A stretch of DNA of 64,000 bases, from the NCBI RefSeq assembly GCF_000154465.1, contig NZ_DS499581.1:124001-188000 (forward strand), written 5' to 3'. Positions 34,903 to 44,325 of the stretch are shown here, in pieces. The stretch is from Alistipes putredinis DSM 17216 (GTDB lineage: Bacteria; Bacteroidota; Bacteroidia; Bacteroidales; Rikenellaceae). The stretch's first letter is position 1; every line of letters starts with the position of its first letter. The notes beneath the pieces were generated by a model that ran no database searches, had not been told where the DNA came from, and saw nothing but the letters and a program-made list of their open reading frames with translations. Both the position numbers and the translations under genes were made by a program.

Positions 34903-37082
34903 CTACCGCAGGAACAGCAGCTCCCGGTACTTGGGCAGCGGCCACATCTGGTCGTCCACGATCTCCTCCAGGCGATCCACGTGTTTGCGGATCTGGTCGA
35001 AATAGACCGCCACCGTATCGTGGTACGCGAGCGCCTTCTCCCGCTGATCCTCGATCTTGTTGGCCACCTTGCGGGCTTCGATCATATCGTGGGTCAGTTG
35101 CTGGATCAGAGCCGTATGCTGCTGAATACGTTTGATGAGTTCGACATCGGCCGAAGCGTCGAGCCCCTGTCCGATTTGCGAAATCTTATAGACCTTATCC
35201 AGCAGCAGAGCTTCGTAACGCGAAGCGATCGGCACGATGTGGTTCATCGTCAGGTCGCCCAACACGCGACCTTCGATCTGAATCTTTTTGGTATAGGTTT
35301 CCCACTTCACTTCGGTTCGGGCTTCGAGCTCCACCTTCGAGAGTACACCCATGCGGGCGAACATCTCGACCGACGAAGGATCGAGGTAGCGGTCGAATAC
35401 ACGCGGCGCACAGGTTTCGCAATCGAGCCCCCGGCGTGCCGCTTCGGCCCGCCACTCCTCCGAATAGCCGTTGCCGTCGAAACGGATCGCCCGCGAAGAG
35501 CGGATCATACTCTTGAGCTCCTCGTAAATCGCCTTTTCCTTCCTGACTCCGGCCTCGATACGCGCATCCACGCGCTCGCGGAACGCCGTAAACTCGTCCG
35601 CCACTGCGGTATTGAGCACGATCATCGCCTCGGCGCAATTGTCCGAAGAACCGACGGCACGCAACTCGAAACGGTTGCCGGTAAACGCGAAAGCCGAAGT
35701 GCGGTTGCGGTCGGTATTGTCCCGCAACAAAGCCGGAATATGCGAAATGCCGCTCATCTTGAAGACGTTCTTGGCATTGAAGCGGATCGCCGAATCGCTG
35801 CGGCTGGCCTCGAGTTTATCCAGCACGGCCGAAACCTGCGTACCGAGGAAGGTCGAAATAATCGCCGGAGGCGCTTCGTTGGCCCCCAGGCGGTGGGAGT
35901 TGGTGGCGCTCATGATAGCCGCCTTCAGCAGGCCGTTATGCTTGTGCCCGGCCGAAATCACATTCACCAGGAAGGTAATGAACTGCAAATTCTCCGATGC
36001 GGTTTTACCCGGACTGAGCAGATTGACGCCCGTATCGGTTCCCAGCGACCAGTTGTTGTGTTTGCCCGAACCGTTGATTCCCTTGAAAGGTTTTTCATGC
36101 AGCAACACCCGGAAATTATGACGGCGGGCGATCTTGTCCATGATGGTCATCAACAGCTGGTTGTGGTCGTTGGCCAGGTTGCACTCCTCGTACACGGGAG
36201 CCAGTTCGAACTGATTGGGAGCCACCTCGTTGTGACGGGTCTTGACCGGAATGCCCAGCTTCAGGCATTCGTATTCGAGATCGGCCATGAAAGCGATGAC
36301 CCGCGTGGGGATCGCCCCGAAATAGTGATCTTCCAACTGCTGGTTCTTGGCCGATTCATGCCCCATGAGCGTACGGCCCGTCAGCATCAGGTCGGGACGT
36401 ACGGCCCAAAGACTTTCGTCCACCAAGAAATATTCCTGCTCCCAGCCCAGATACTGAATCACCCGGTTCACCTCCTTGTCGAAATAGCGGCACACCTCGG
36501 TCGCAGCCTTGTTCACGGCCGAAATCGACCGTAGCAGAGGCACTTTATAATCGAGCGCCTCGCCCGTATAGGCGATGAAGACGGTCGGGATGCAGAGCGT
36601 ACCGCCCACGATGAAGGCCGGCGAGGTAGGGTCCCACGCCGAATAACCCCGTGCCTCGAACGTATTACGGATACCGCCGTTCGGAAACGACGACGCATCG
36701 GGCTCCTGCTGGACAAGCACCTTCCGGAAAATTCGTCGAGTACACCCCCGCAGCCGTCCGGCTCGGCAAAGGCGTCGTGCTTCTCGGCCGTACCGCCCGT
36801 GAGAGGCTGAAACCAATGCGTATAGTGGTCGGCGCCGTGGTCGAGCGCCCACTGGCGCATTCCGGCAGCCACGCCGTCGGCGACTTCGAGCGTCAGCGGC
36901 GTCCCCCGCTGCATCGTATCGAGCAGTTGGGCATAAACCGTCTTGTTGAGATACCGGCGCATGGCCTCGCGGCCGAATACCTTCGTACCGAAATACTCGG
37001 AAGGACTTCCCTCGGGAGCCTTCACTTCGACGGCTTTGTGATCGATGGCCGCCTCCACCATTTTGAATCGGAGCAATGACAT
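34903..37082 (-). pseudogene. glnN: Type III glutamine synthetase, interrupted by a one-base frameshift
   Basis: GSIII makes glutamine from glutamate and ammonia and is often the main glutamine synthetase of Bacteroidales. The reading frame from ATG 37082 (MSLLRFKMVEAAIDHKAVEV) runs to LDEFSG and then goes out of frame near 36720-36727. The -1 frame continues as KVLVQQEPDASSFPNGG through to the stop at 34903. Restoring one A in the GGAAGG run would give a continuous 726-residue protein of normal family length. Downstream catalytic segments look intact (WEQEYFLVDESL, NEVAPNQFELAPVYE, NGSGKHNNWSLGT, SVEMFARMGV). This may be a real mutation or a sequencing error. No classical slippery heptamer was seen. 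Confidence 0.88.
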
Positions 37083-37514
37083 GGGATCACTTCGAATTAT
37101 GAACTCGGAATACCGTAAAACCCGTACACTTCCGCCCGGGTGACGGACGGCATCCTTTCTGCGCACAAAGATAAATATCCGACACGACAAAAACGCACAA
37201 AAAACCGCATCTTCCAGAAAAAAATCGAATATTTTTCGAAAAAACCAATAAAAAAACAACTTTTCCCGAAAAAACAGCCTAAAAATTCGTCATACCGGTC
37301 GATTTCAGACATTATTTTCCGGAAAATAGCATTTTTTCGAAAAATCGCCCCATTCATGATCCGGGCATTTCCAAAACCTCCGCCGAAAAGAGCCTTCGTT
37401 GGTACAAACCGGCTATTTTCCGCATTTCTTGCTTACAATCCGGCAATTATTTTATATCTTTACGGGCAGTTTAAAAGCAATTGAACATATTTCAATACTA
37501 ATCTCTAATTTATT
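37083..37514. other. Divergent glnN-mutA intergenic region
   Basis: This 432-base gap is AT-rich with many A-runs. On the minus strand TATCTTTG (37173-37166) is a -7 element for glnN. On the plus strand TATCTTTA (37455-37462), 53 bases before mutA, is a possible weaker -7 element. No gene or riboswitch-like structure was seen. Confidence 0.5.
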
Positions 37515-39365
37515 ATGGCAACTACCAAACGTGAAAAGTTGTTTACCGAATTTCCGCCGGTTTCGACCGAGCAGTGGGAGGAGGTAATCAAGGCCGACCT
37601 CAAAGGTGCGGACTACGAGCGTAAATTGGTGTGGAAAACGCCGGAAGGTTTCAACGTCCGTCCCTACTACCGGGCTGAAAACCTCGCCGGACTGAAGTTC
37701 CTCGGCTCCGAAGCCGGGGTTTTCCCCTACGTGCGGGGCACCCGTGCCCACAACCGCTGGAAGATCCACCAGACGGTCATCGTCAATTGTCCCAAGGAGG
37801 CGAACGCCGTCGCGCTCAAGATCCTCAATGCGGGCGTCGATTCGATCGAATTCCAGATCGTTCCGGAGACCTTCTCCGCAGAAGATCTGAATACGCTGCT
37901 CAAGGATATTCACATCCCTGCAGTCGAAATTACCTTCAGCGGCAGTAAAACCGCCCATGTGGCAGAGTTGGTGATCGCAAAGATCGAAAAGGAACAACTG
38001 CCTGCGGAAGAGGTGCACATCAATTTCTGCATCGACCCGCTGGTCAAGAAACTGACTTCGAAAGGCAGCTTCTGTTCGGAGAACGGTGCCAAATGTTTCG
38101 AGAAGATCGCCGACCTGGTTCGGAAAACCAAAACCTACAAAGGTATCCGCGTAATCACGGTATCGGGCGAAATCTTCAGCAACGCCGGCTCGACGATCGT
38201 AGAGGCGCTCGCCTTCTCGCTCGCTGCCGGTCACGACTACCTGGTACGCCTGATGGATATGGGCTTCACGATCGAAGAGGCCGCTAAAAAGATCCGTTTC
38301 TCGCAGGCCATCACCTCGAACTACTTCATGGAAATCGCCAAATTGCGTGCAGGCCGTATGTTGTGGGCCAACATCGTGAAAGCTTATAACCCCGCGAAGA
38401 ACTGTCCCTGCAAGATGTTCACGCATGCCGTGACCTCGACGTGGAACCAGACGGCATACGACCCCTACGTCAATATGCTGCGCGGCACGACCGAAGCGAT
38501 GTCGGCATCGATCGCCGGCGTACACTCGCTCGAGGTGACTCCTTTCAACAAGGCATACGAAGATCCCAACGAATTTTCGATGCGCATCGCCCGCAACGTC
38601 GAACTGCTGCTCAAACACGAGTCGCACTTCGATCAGGTCGTCGATCCGGCCGGCGGTTCGTACTACATCGAAAACCTCACCGACTCGATCGCCAACGAGG
38701 CGTGGAAACTCTTCCGCGAAATCGAGGAGAAGGGCGGCTACACCGCAGCCTATGAAAGCGGCTTCATCGTAGAGCGCGTCAAGGCATCGGCCGCAGCCAA
38801 GGACAAGAACATCGCAACGCGCCGCGAAATCCTGCTGGGCGCCAACCAATACCCCAACTTTACGGAGGTCGCCGGCAAGGAGCTGACCGAAGCCGCCGTA
38901 ACCCGCCCCGTGAGCGAAGGCAACACGCTGGCTCCCTACCGTGGTTCCATGGCATTCGAAGCCATGCGTCTGCACGTGGACCGCAGCGGCAAGGCGCCCA
39001 AGGCGTTCATGCTGACCTGCGGCAGCCTGGCTATGGCCCGTGCCCGTGCCCAGTTCTCCTGCAACTTCTTCGCATGCGCCGGCATCAAAGTAATCGACAA
39101 CACGTTCTTCAAATCGATCGAAGAGGGCGTCAAGGCCGCTCTGGAATCGAAAGCCGAGATCGTCGTAGTCTGCGCATCGGACGACGACTACGCAGAGGCG
39201 GCTCCCAAAGTGAAAGAGCTGCTCGGCGACAAGGCGATCCTCGTGGTTGCGGGCGCTCCGGCATGTATGCCCGAACTGGAAGCCCAGGGCATCAAGAATT
39301 TCATCAACGTCAAGAGCAACGTACTCGAAACACTGAAGTTCTACCTCAAAGAAATGGGTATCTAA
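37515..39365 (+). CDS. mutA: Methylmalonyl-CoA mutase small subunit
   Basis: The 616-residue subunit pairs with MutB to interconvert succinyl-CoA and methylmalonyl-CoA, the core of propionate formation from succinate. It has the TIM-barrel domain (KTPEGFNVRPYYRAENL, GIRVITVSGEIFSNAGSTIVEALAF, VVDPAGGSYYIENLTDSIANEAWKLF). A C-terminal flavodoxin-like domain follows (VCASDDDYAEAAPKVKELLGDKAILVVAGAP). That domain lacks the D-x-H-x-x-G cobalamin motif, as expected for the non-catalytic subunit. The mutB ATG lies 12 bases after its stop, so both are on one transcript. Confidence 0.96.
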   Translation: MATTKREKLFTEFPPVSTEQWEEVIKADLKGADYERKLVWKTPEGFNVRPYYRAENLAGLKFLGSEAGVFPYVRGTRAHNRWKIHQTVIVNCPKEANAVALKILNAGVDSIEFQIVPETFSAEDLNTLLKDIHIPAVEITFSGSKTAHVAELVIAKIEKEQLPAEEVHINFCIDPLVKKLTSKGSFCSENGAKCFEKIADLVRKTKTYKGIRVITVSGEIFSNAGSTIVEALAFSLAAGHDYLVRLMDMGFTIEEAAKKIRFSQAITSNYFMEIAKLRAGRMLWANIVKAYNPAKNCPCKMFTHAVTSTWNQTAYDPYVNMLRGTTEAMSASIAGVHSLEVTPFNKAYEDPNEFSMRIARNVELLLKHESHFDQVVDPAGGSYYIENLTDSIANEAWKLFREIEEKGGYTAAYESGFIVERVKASAAAKDKNIATRREILLGANQYPNFTEVAGKELTEAAVTRPVSEGNTLAPYRGSMAFEAMRLHVDRSGKAPKAFMLTCGSLAMARARAQFSCNFFACAGIKVIDNTFFKSIEEGVKAALESKAEIVVVCASDDDYAEAAPKVKELLGDKAILVVAGAPACMPELEAQGIKNFINVKSNVLETLKFYLKEMGI

Positions 39366-39377
39366 AAAGCAAAAATC

Positions 39378-41522
39378 ATGAGAGCAAAATTTTCAGATTT
39401 AACATATGACGGAGGCGAGCAGAAGAGCTGCTGCGCTTCGAAAGGCTGCGGCCAAACCGAACCGTGGCTGACTGCCGAGCAGATACCTGTCAAGGGCTCC
39501 TACTCGGCAAAGGATCTGGAGGAGATGGAGCACCTGAACTATGCGGCAGGTATCGCACCGTTCCTCCGCGGCCCCTACTCGACGATGTACGTGATGCGTC
39601 CCTGGACCATCCGCCAATACGCCGGTTTCTCGACGGCCGAAGAGTCCAACGCATTCTATCGCCGCAACCTGGCTGCCGGACAGAAGGGTCTGTCGGTGGC
39701 ATTCGACCTGGCGACACACCGCGGCTACGACGCCGATCACCCGCGCGTAGTGGGCGACGTCGGTAAGGCCGGCGTGTCGATCTGCTCGGTAGAAGATATG
39801 AAGGTGCTCTTCAACGGTATTCCGCTGGATCGGATGTCGGTGTCGATGACCATGAACGGCGCCGTGCTGCCGATCCTGGCGTTCTACATCGTGACCGGTC
39901 TGGAGCAGGGATGCACCCTCGATCAACTGTCGGGTACGATCCAGAACGACATCCTCAAGGAGTTCATGGTGCGCAATACCTATATTTATCCGCCGAAATT
40001 CTCGATGAAGATCATCGCCGACATCTTCGAATACACCTCGAAGAACATGCCGAAGTTCAACTCGATTTCGATCTCCGGCTACCATATGCAGGAGGCAGGC
40101 GCCACGGCCGACATCGAGTTGGCCTACACGCTGGCCGACGGTCTGGAGTACCTGCGTGCGGGCGTTGCAGCCGGTATGTCGGTGGATGCTTTCGCACCCC
40201 GTCTGTCGTTCTTCTGGGCGATCGGTATGAACCACTTCATGGAGATCGCCAAGATGCGTGCGGCACGTATGCTCTGGGCGAAGATCGTCAAAAAATTCAA
40301 CCCCAAGAACCCGAAATCGTTGGCCCTGCGTACGCATAGCCAGACCTCGGGCTGGTCGCTCACCGAGCAGGATCCGTTCAACAACGTAGCACGTACGGCT
40401 ATCGAGGCGATGGGCGCCGCTCTGGGCCACACCCAGTCGCTGCACACCAACGCACTGGACGAGGCGATCGCCTTGCCGACGGACTTCTCGGCACGTATCG
40501 CCCGTAACACCCAGATCTACATCCAGGAGGAAACCAACGTCTGCCGCGAAGTGGATCCCTGGGCAGGTTCCTACTACATCGAAACCCTCACCAACGAGAT
40601 CGCCCACAAGGCTTGGGAGCGTATCGAGGAGGTCGAGAAACTGGGCGGTATGGCCAAGGCCATCGAAACCGGTATTCCGAAGATGCGTATCGAGGAGGCG
40701 GCAGCCCGCAAGCAGGCCCGCATCGACTCGGGCATCGAGAAGATCATCGGCGTAAACGAATACCGTCTGGATCACGAAGCACCGATCGATATTCTGGCTG
40801 TGGACAACACGGCCGTACGCGAGAGCCAGATCAAGCGTCTGAAGGAGTTGCGTGCGAACCGCGACGAAGCAGCCGTGAAGAAGGCGCTCGAGGCCATCAC
40901 CGAATGCGTCAAGACCGGCAAGGGCAACCTGCTGGAACTCGCTATCGAGGCCGCCAAGGTACGCGCTTCGCTGGGCGAGATTTCGGATGCCTGCGAGGTG
41001 GTCGTAGGACGTTACAAAGCAGTTATTCGTTCCATTTCAGGTGTATATAGTTCAGAAGTGAAATCAGATCCCGCATTCGAACACGCGAAGGAACTGGTTG
41101 CCAAATTCGCGAAGAAGGAGGGCCGCCAGCCGCGCATCATGATCGCCAAACTCGGTCAGGACGGACACGATCGTGGCGCCAAAGTCGTTGCGACCGGTTA
41201 CGCCGACATCGGCTTCGATGTCGATATGGGTCCGTTGTTCCAGACTCCCGAGGAGGCAGCCAAACAGGCTGTCGAGAACGATGTTCACGTAGTGGGCGTA
41301 TCGTCGCTGGCCGCCGGCCACCTGACGCTCGTTCCGCAGATCATCGCCGAACTCAAGAAACTGGGCCGCGAGGATATCATCGTCATCGTCGGCGGTGTGA
41401 TCCCGGCACAGGATTACGATGAGCTGTATCGTGACGGTGCCGCCGCCATCTTCGGCCCCGGTACCCCGATTGCGACCGCAGCGATCAAGATCATGGAGAT
41501 CCTGCTCGACGAGCAGAAATAA
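39378..41522 (+). CDS. mutB: Methylmalonyl-CoA mutase large (catalytic) subunit
   Basis: The 714-residue subunit binds adenosylcobalamin. The TIM barrel has the substrate segments RGPYSTMYVMRPWTIRQYAGFSTAEESN, GLSVAFDLATHRGYD and RTHSQTSGWSLTEQDPFNN. The C-terminal B12 domain has GQDGHDRGAK, which carries the D-x-H-x-x-G cobalt-ligand histidine, then GVSSLAAGH and VIVGGVIP. Length is standard. It is followed by a strong terminator at 41548. Neither the epimerase nor the decarboxylase genes of the pathway lie in this window. Confidence 0.98.
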   Translation: MRAKFSDLTYDGGEQKSCCASKGCGQTEPWLTAEQIPVKGSYSAKDLEEMEHLNYAAGIAPFLRGPYSTMYVMRPWTIRQYAGFSTAEESNAFYRRNLAAGQKGLSVAFDLATHRGYDADHPRVVGDVGKAGVSICSVEDMKVLFNGIPLDRMSVSMTMNGAVLPILAFYIVTGLEQGCTLDQLSGTIQNDILKEFMVRNTYIYPPKFSMKIIADIFEYTSKNMPKFNSISISGYHMQEAGATADIELAYTLADGLEYLRAGVAAGMSVDAFAPRLSFFWAIGMNHFMEIAKMRAARMLWAKIVKKFNPKNPKSLALRTHSQTSGWSLTEQDPFNNVARTAIEAMGAALGHTQSLHTNALDEAIALPTDFSARIARNTQIYIQEETNVCREVDPWAGSYYIETLTNEIAHKAWERIEEVEKLGGMAKAIETGIPKMRIEEAAARKQARIDSGIEKIIGVNEYRLDHEAPIDILAVDNTAVRESQIKRLKELRANRDEAAVKKALEAITECVKTGKGNLLELAIEAAKVRASLGEISDACEVVVGRYKAVIRSISGVYSSEVKSDPAFEHAKELVAKFAKKEGRQPRIMIAKLGQDGHDRGAKVVATGYADIGFDVDMGPLFQTPEEAAKQAVENDVHVVGVSSLAAGHLTLVPQIIAELKKLGREDIIVIVGGVIPAQDYDELYRDGAAAIFGPGTPIATAAIKIMEILLDEQK

Positions 41523-41547
41523 TCCGGATCACTCCTCTGTTATTATC

Positions 41548-41579
41548 AAAGCCCCGCATCAAAAGATGCGGGGCTTTTT
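41548..41579 (+). terminator. Rho-independent terminator after mutB
   Basis: A perfect 13-bp stem AAAGCCCCGCATC / GATGCGGGGCTTT with an AAAA loop is followed by TT. It starts 25 bases after the mutB stop. Confidence 0.92.
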
Positions 41580-42059
41580 AATGGGGTAAGCGAACCGGCC
41601 GACCGAAAAAGAACTTTGCCATCGACCTTCATAATTCCATCGCCGGCCTCACCTCCAGAGTCCGCGCAAATACAGCGGCGGATCTCAAACAACGACCGAA
41701 TACATGCTGTCACAGTGCCATTTCCACAAACCCTACAAATTATGTTTGTAGGCCATATTTCCCGTTAGACAGACAGCGAATATCCTCCCTCCCCGACTCT
41801 CGAAAACAGCCGATTTCATACCGCAAACACCTATCCGGAAAGAAACTCGACTGCCGAGACCGTCGTTCTCCTCCCCCAGCCCCAAAGACTTCCGGAATAT
41901 ACGATAAAATCACGGACATTTCGAAGATGCGGAAAAAGAGAATGGCGGATTGGCCGGACTACCACTCCGAGCACCTCACAGAAGAGAATTCAGGAAACCG
42001 GCTCTTATCGCTTTTAAGAAGAGAAGTCATCCCCCTATGCCATCGCAATAACGACAATA
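41580..42059. other. Long intergenic region between mutB and ppiD
   Basis: About 480 bases between two terminators hold no convincing gene. A 69-codon frame at 41927-42136 overlaps the ppiD terminator and has no family features. The only clear structure is the hairpin CCTACAAA-TTATG-TTTGTAGG at 41732-41752, which lacks a T-run and has unknown meaning. Confidence 0.5.
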
Positions 42060-42094
42060 AAAAAGAGGAATGTATAAGCTACATCCCTCTTTTT
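42060..42094 (-). terminator. Rho-independent terminator after ppiD
   Basis: A 15-position stem, AAAAAGAGG-A-ATGTA with TACAT-C-CCTCTTTTT and one mismatch, surrounds a five-base loop. On the minus strand a T-run follows. It lies 38 bases after the ppiD stop. Confidence 0.8.
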
Positions 42095-42132
42095 CGGCCG
42101 GAACTATTCCGGAAAAAATCTACCGGTAACGG

Positions 42133-44169
42133 TTAAAAATACTTGCCGCGCAAGTCCTCCACATTCGACATCTGCTCCAGGAAATCGAACAGACGACGCT
42201 GAATCATCCCCTGCGACGACGCCTCGGCACGTACCTTTTCAGCTTCGATACTCTGCGGAGTTTCCGCCTCCTGAATATCCGTCACCACGAAAACATAAGC
42301 ACCTACATTTCCCTTGACCGGCTCGGACAGCGTATTCGTCTGCTCCGTTGCGGTAATCGCTCCGATCACACGAGGCTCGACACCCATGTTACGGATAAAG
42401 AACGATCCGTAACGGACATCTTCGAAAGGAACGACTTCGGTACCAAGGTTTTGGGCGACCTCTTCGATAGTCGAACCCTTCATTTCGCTGACGATCTTTT
42501 CAAACTTCTTATCGGTTATAAGCGTCTGGCGAATATTGTTCGCTACTTTCTCGATCGGCGTATAATCCTCATTGTCGATCTCAGTTACCACTGCGACCAC
42601 ATAGTCATCACCCACAGGGAAAATCTCGGAAATCGCGCCCACCTTGGCATCGTATGCCCAGCGCACCAATTCACGCGAATCAGCCAGTCCCTGCAGCAGA
42701 CGGTCACCCTGCGTGAGTTTCGCTTCACGAGGAGTGAGGTTTCCCTTATTCGCTGCCTCGTTGAACGCATCGACAGAACCCTTGCCCTCGACAGAGAAAA
42801 GACTTGCCTGACTATGCACATTGCGACGGGTCGCCGACGAAGCCTCAACAGGATAAGTGATCGTCGCAAGGCGCATGTGCTTCGAAGGTTTGTCCAGACG
42901 ATAAACCTGTAAAATCTGAATAACGTCACCCACTTCGACACGGAGAATATCCCCCTGCTTAGCCGTCGAAAGAAGTCCCGAAAGCTCGTCCGGGAATGCA
43001 GAGAAAGGCATCACGCCCGCATCGCCTCCATTTCCGGCATCCTGCATATAGAGCGAATGGGTACGAGCCGCCTGTGCGAAATCCGCACCTTGCCGCAAAG
43101 CCGTCATCAGACTGTCGGCCAGGTCGCGTTGGTCGTAGGTGAGTACAATATGGCGGACGCCCACGGAATCCGGAGCGTTCAAAGTTTCAACGACACGGGT
43201 CATCGTCCAGGTATCGTTCTTCAGGACGGGACCATACTGCTTGCCGTTGGCCAGCGCTTCGGCCTCATCGTCCAGAAGCTGGGCAACCGACCGATAATTG
43301 TCTGTAATTTTACCGAAACGGTTATTCTTGGCAAATGCTTTCGGATCGTCCGACGCGGCAAATTCATCGCCGACTTCCCGAACGGTCTTCTCCAAAGTCG
43401 CCATATCCTCTGCACTCGGAGCCACTTCGAACACCACATAAGAGAGCGTGCGCGAAGGTTTCTGCTCATAACGGGCCTTATGGCTATTGTAATAAGCCTT
43501 GATTTCGGAATCGGAAACCGAGAACAGAGAATCAGGCATATCGTGATAACGCTTGCCGACCCAAGAACCGCTGAAAGTCTTATTCTGCGCATCGACGCCT
43601 TCTTCCGCTTCCAGCCGATTGACATATACACCGCCTTTGACCAAGCCGTTATACTTATTGATTTCGCGCTCCCGCATAGCCTGTCCGACCAAAGCCCCCC
43701 ACATATATTGCATCTGGGGATTTCCGGTTGCCTGGGCGATAAAATCACTCACACCCTCCACACTGTACTGTCCTGTACGGGGGTCGGTGAAAGCCGCAGC
43801 CATCGTCCCGGAATAATACTCGCCGCTGATAAGTCCCTCACGCTCGGCATCGGTCACCGAGATTCCCATCTTCTCGAAACCGGGCAAGTACACGTGGTTG
43901 GCAATCAGAGTCTGCCAAGCCATTTCAGCCAACTGATCCATCTGCTCTTCATTACTTTCGGAGATGTTGCTCTGGTCTTTCAGGTTGTTGTATACCTCAA
44001 TATATTCCGAATATCTGATCTTCGAACCGTCGATCACACCGACCTTGGGGTCGTTACCCGAAAGTCCCATATCCGTTTTAAGCGAGAGAATGAATGCCAG
44101 CAGTGCAAACGCGATGATAATCGACAAAACCACACCGAATCTGGTCCGTAACGTGTTTAAACTTGCCAT
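42133..44169 (-). CDS. ppiD: PpiD-like periplasmic peptidyl-prolyl isomerase
   Basis: The 678-residue protein has one N-terminal membrane helix (about residues 13-30) and a large periplasmic part. The SurA-N-like chaperone segment starts at about residue 43 (VGVIDGSKIRYSEYIEVYNNL). A parvulin-type PPIase domain lies near 330-430 (GVRHIVLTYDQRDLADSLMTALRQGADFAQAARTHS and GGDAGVMPFSAFPDELSGLL). PpiD helps fold proteins leaving the Sec translocon. It is the last gene of the coaX-OMP-TPR-lptC-CNNM run, 156 bases after the CNNM gene. A TATCTTTG element on its strand (44214-44207) gives it its own promoter. Confidence 0.9.
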   Translation of the reverse strand: MASLNTLRTRFGVVLSIIIAFALLAFILSLKTDMGLSGNDPKVGVIDGSKIRYSEYIEVYNNLKDQSNISESNEEQMDQLAEMAWQTLIANHVYLPGFEKMGISVTDAEREGLISGEYYSGTMAAAFTDPRTGQYSVEGVSDFIAQATGNPQMQYMWGALVGQAMREREINKYNGLVKGGVYVNRLEAEEGVDAQNKTFSGSWVGKRYHDMPDSLFSVSDSEIKAYYNSHKARYEQKPSRTLSYVVFEVAPSAEDMATLEKTVREVGDEFAASDDPKAFAKNNRFGKITDNYRSVAQLLDDEAEALANGKQYGPVLKNDTWTMTRVVETLNAPDSVGVRHIVLTYDQRDLADSLMTALRQGADFAQAARTHSLYMQDAGNGGDAGVMPFSAFPDELSGLLSTAKQGDILRVEVGDVIQILQVYRLDKPSKHMRLATITYPVEASSATRRNVHSQASLFSVEGKGSVDAFNEAANKGNLTPREAKLTQGDRLLQGLADSRELVRWAYDAKVGAISEIFPVGDDYVVAVVTEIDNEDYTPIEKVANNIRQTLITDKKFEKIVSEMKGSTIEEVAQNLGTEVVPFEDVRYGSFFIRNMGVEPRVIGAITATEQTNTLSEPVKGNVGAYVFVVTDIQEAETPQSIEAEKVRAEASSQGMIQRRLFDFLEQMSNVEDLRGKYF

Positions 44170-44206
44170 ATAAACTATTTTAATTTATTGTTTCAAAATG
44201 AGTGTT

Positions 44207-44214
44207 CAAAGATA
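44207..44214 (-). promoter_or_regulatory. -7 promoter element for ppiD
   Basis: TATCTTTG on the minus strand lies 37 bases before the ppiD start. No clear -33 element was seen. Confidence 0.45.
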
Positions 44215-44325
44215 ATAAATATATTCTGAAAACCATGATAAACGACCAAATTCTTTCGTCATTTTCCGCATCCGGCATATCGAAAAAACGCACTTGCCCC
44301 TCACCGGTCGAAAATATCCCGTAAA

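Noticed and set aside
36700..36730. Programmed -1 frameshift in glnN
   Set aside because: The site lacks an X-XXY-YYZ slippery heptamer and a clear stimulatory stem, and GSIII is not known to be frameshifted. A mutation or sequencing error is more likely.
41927..42136. 69-codon plus-strand frame between mutB and ppiD
   Set aside because: It covers the ppiD terminator and runs into the ppiD 3' end; no motif or promoter supports it.
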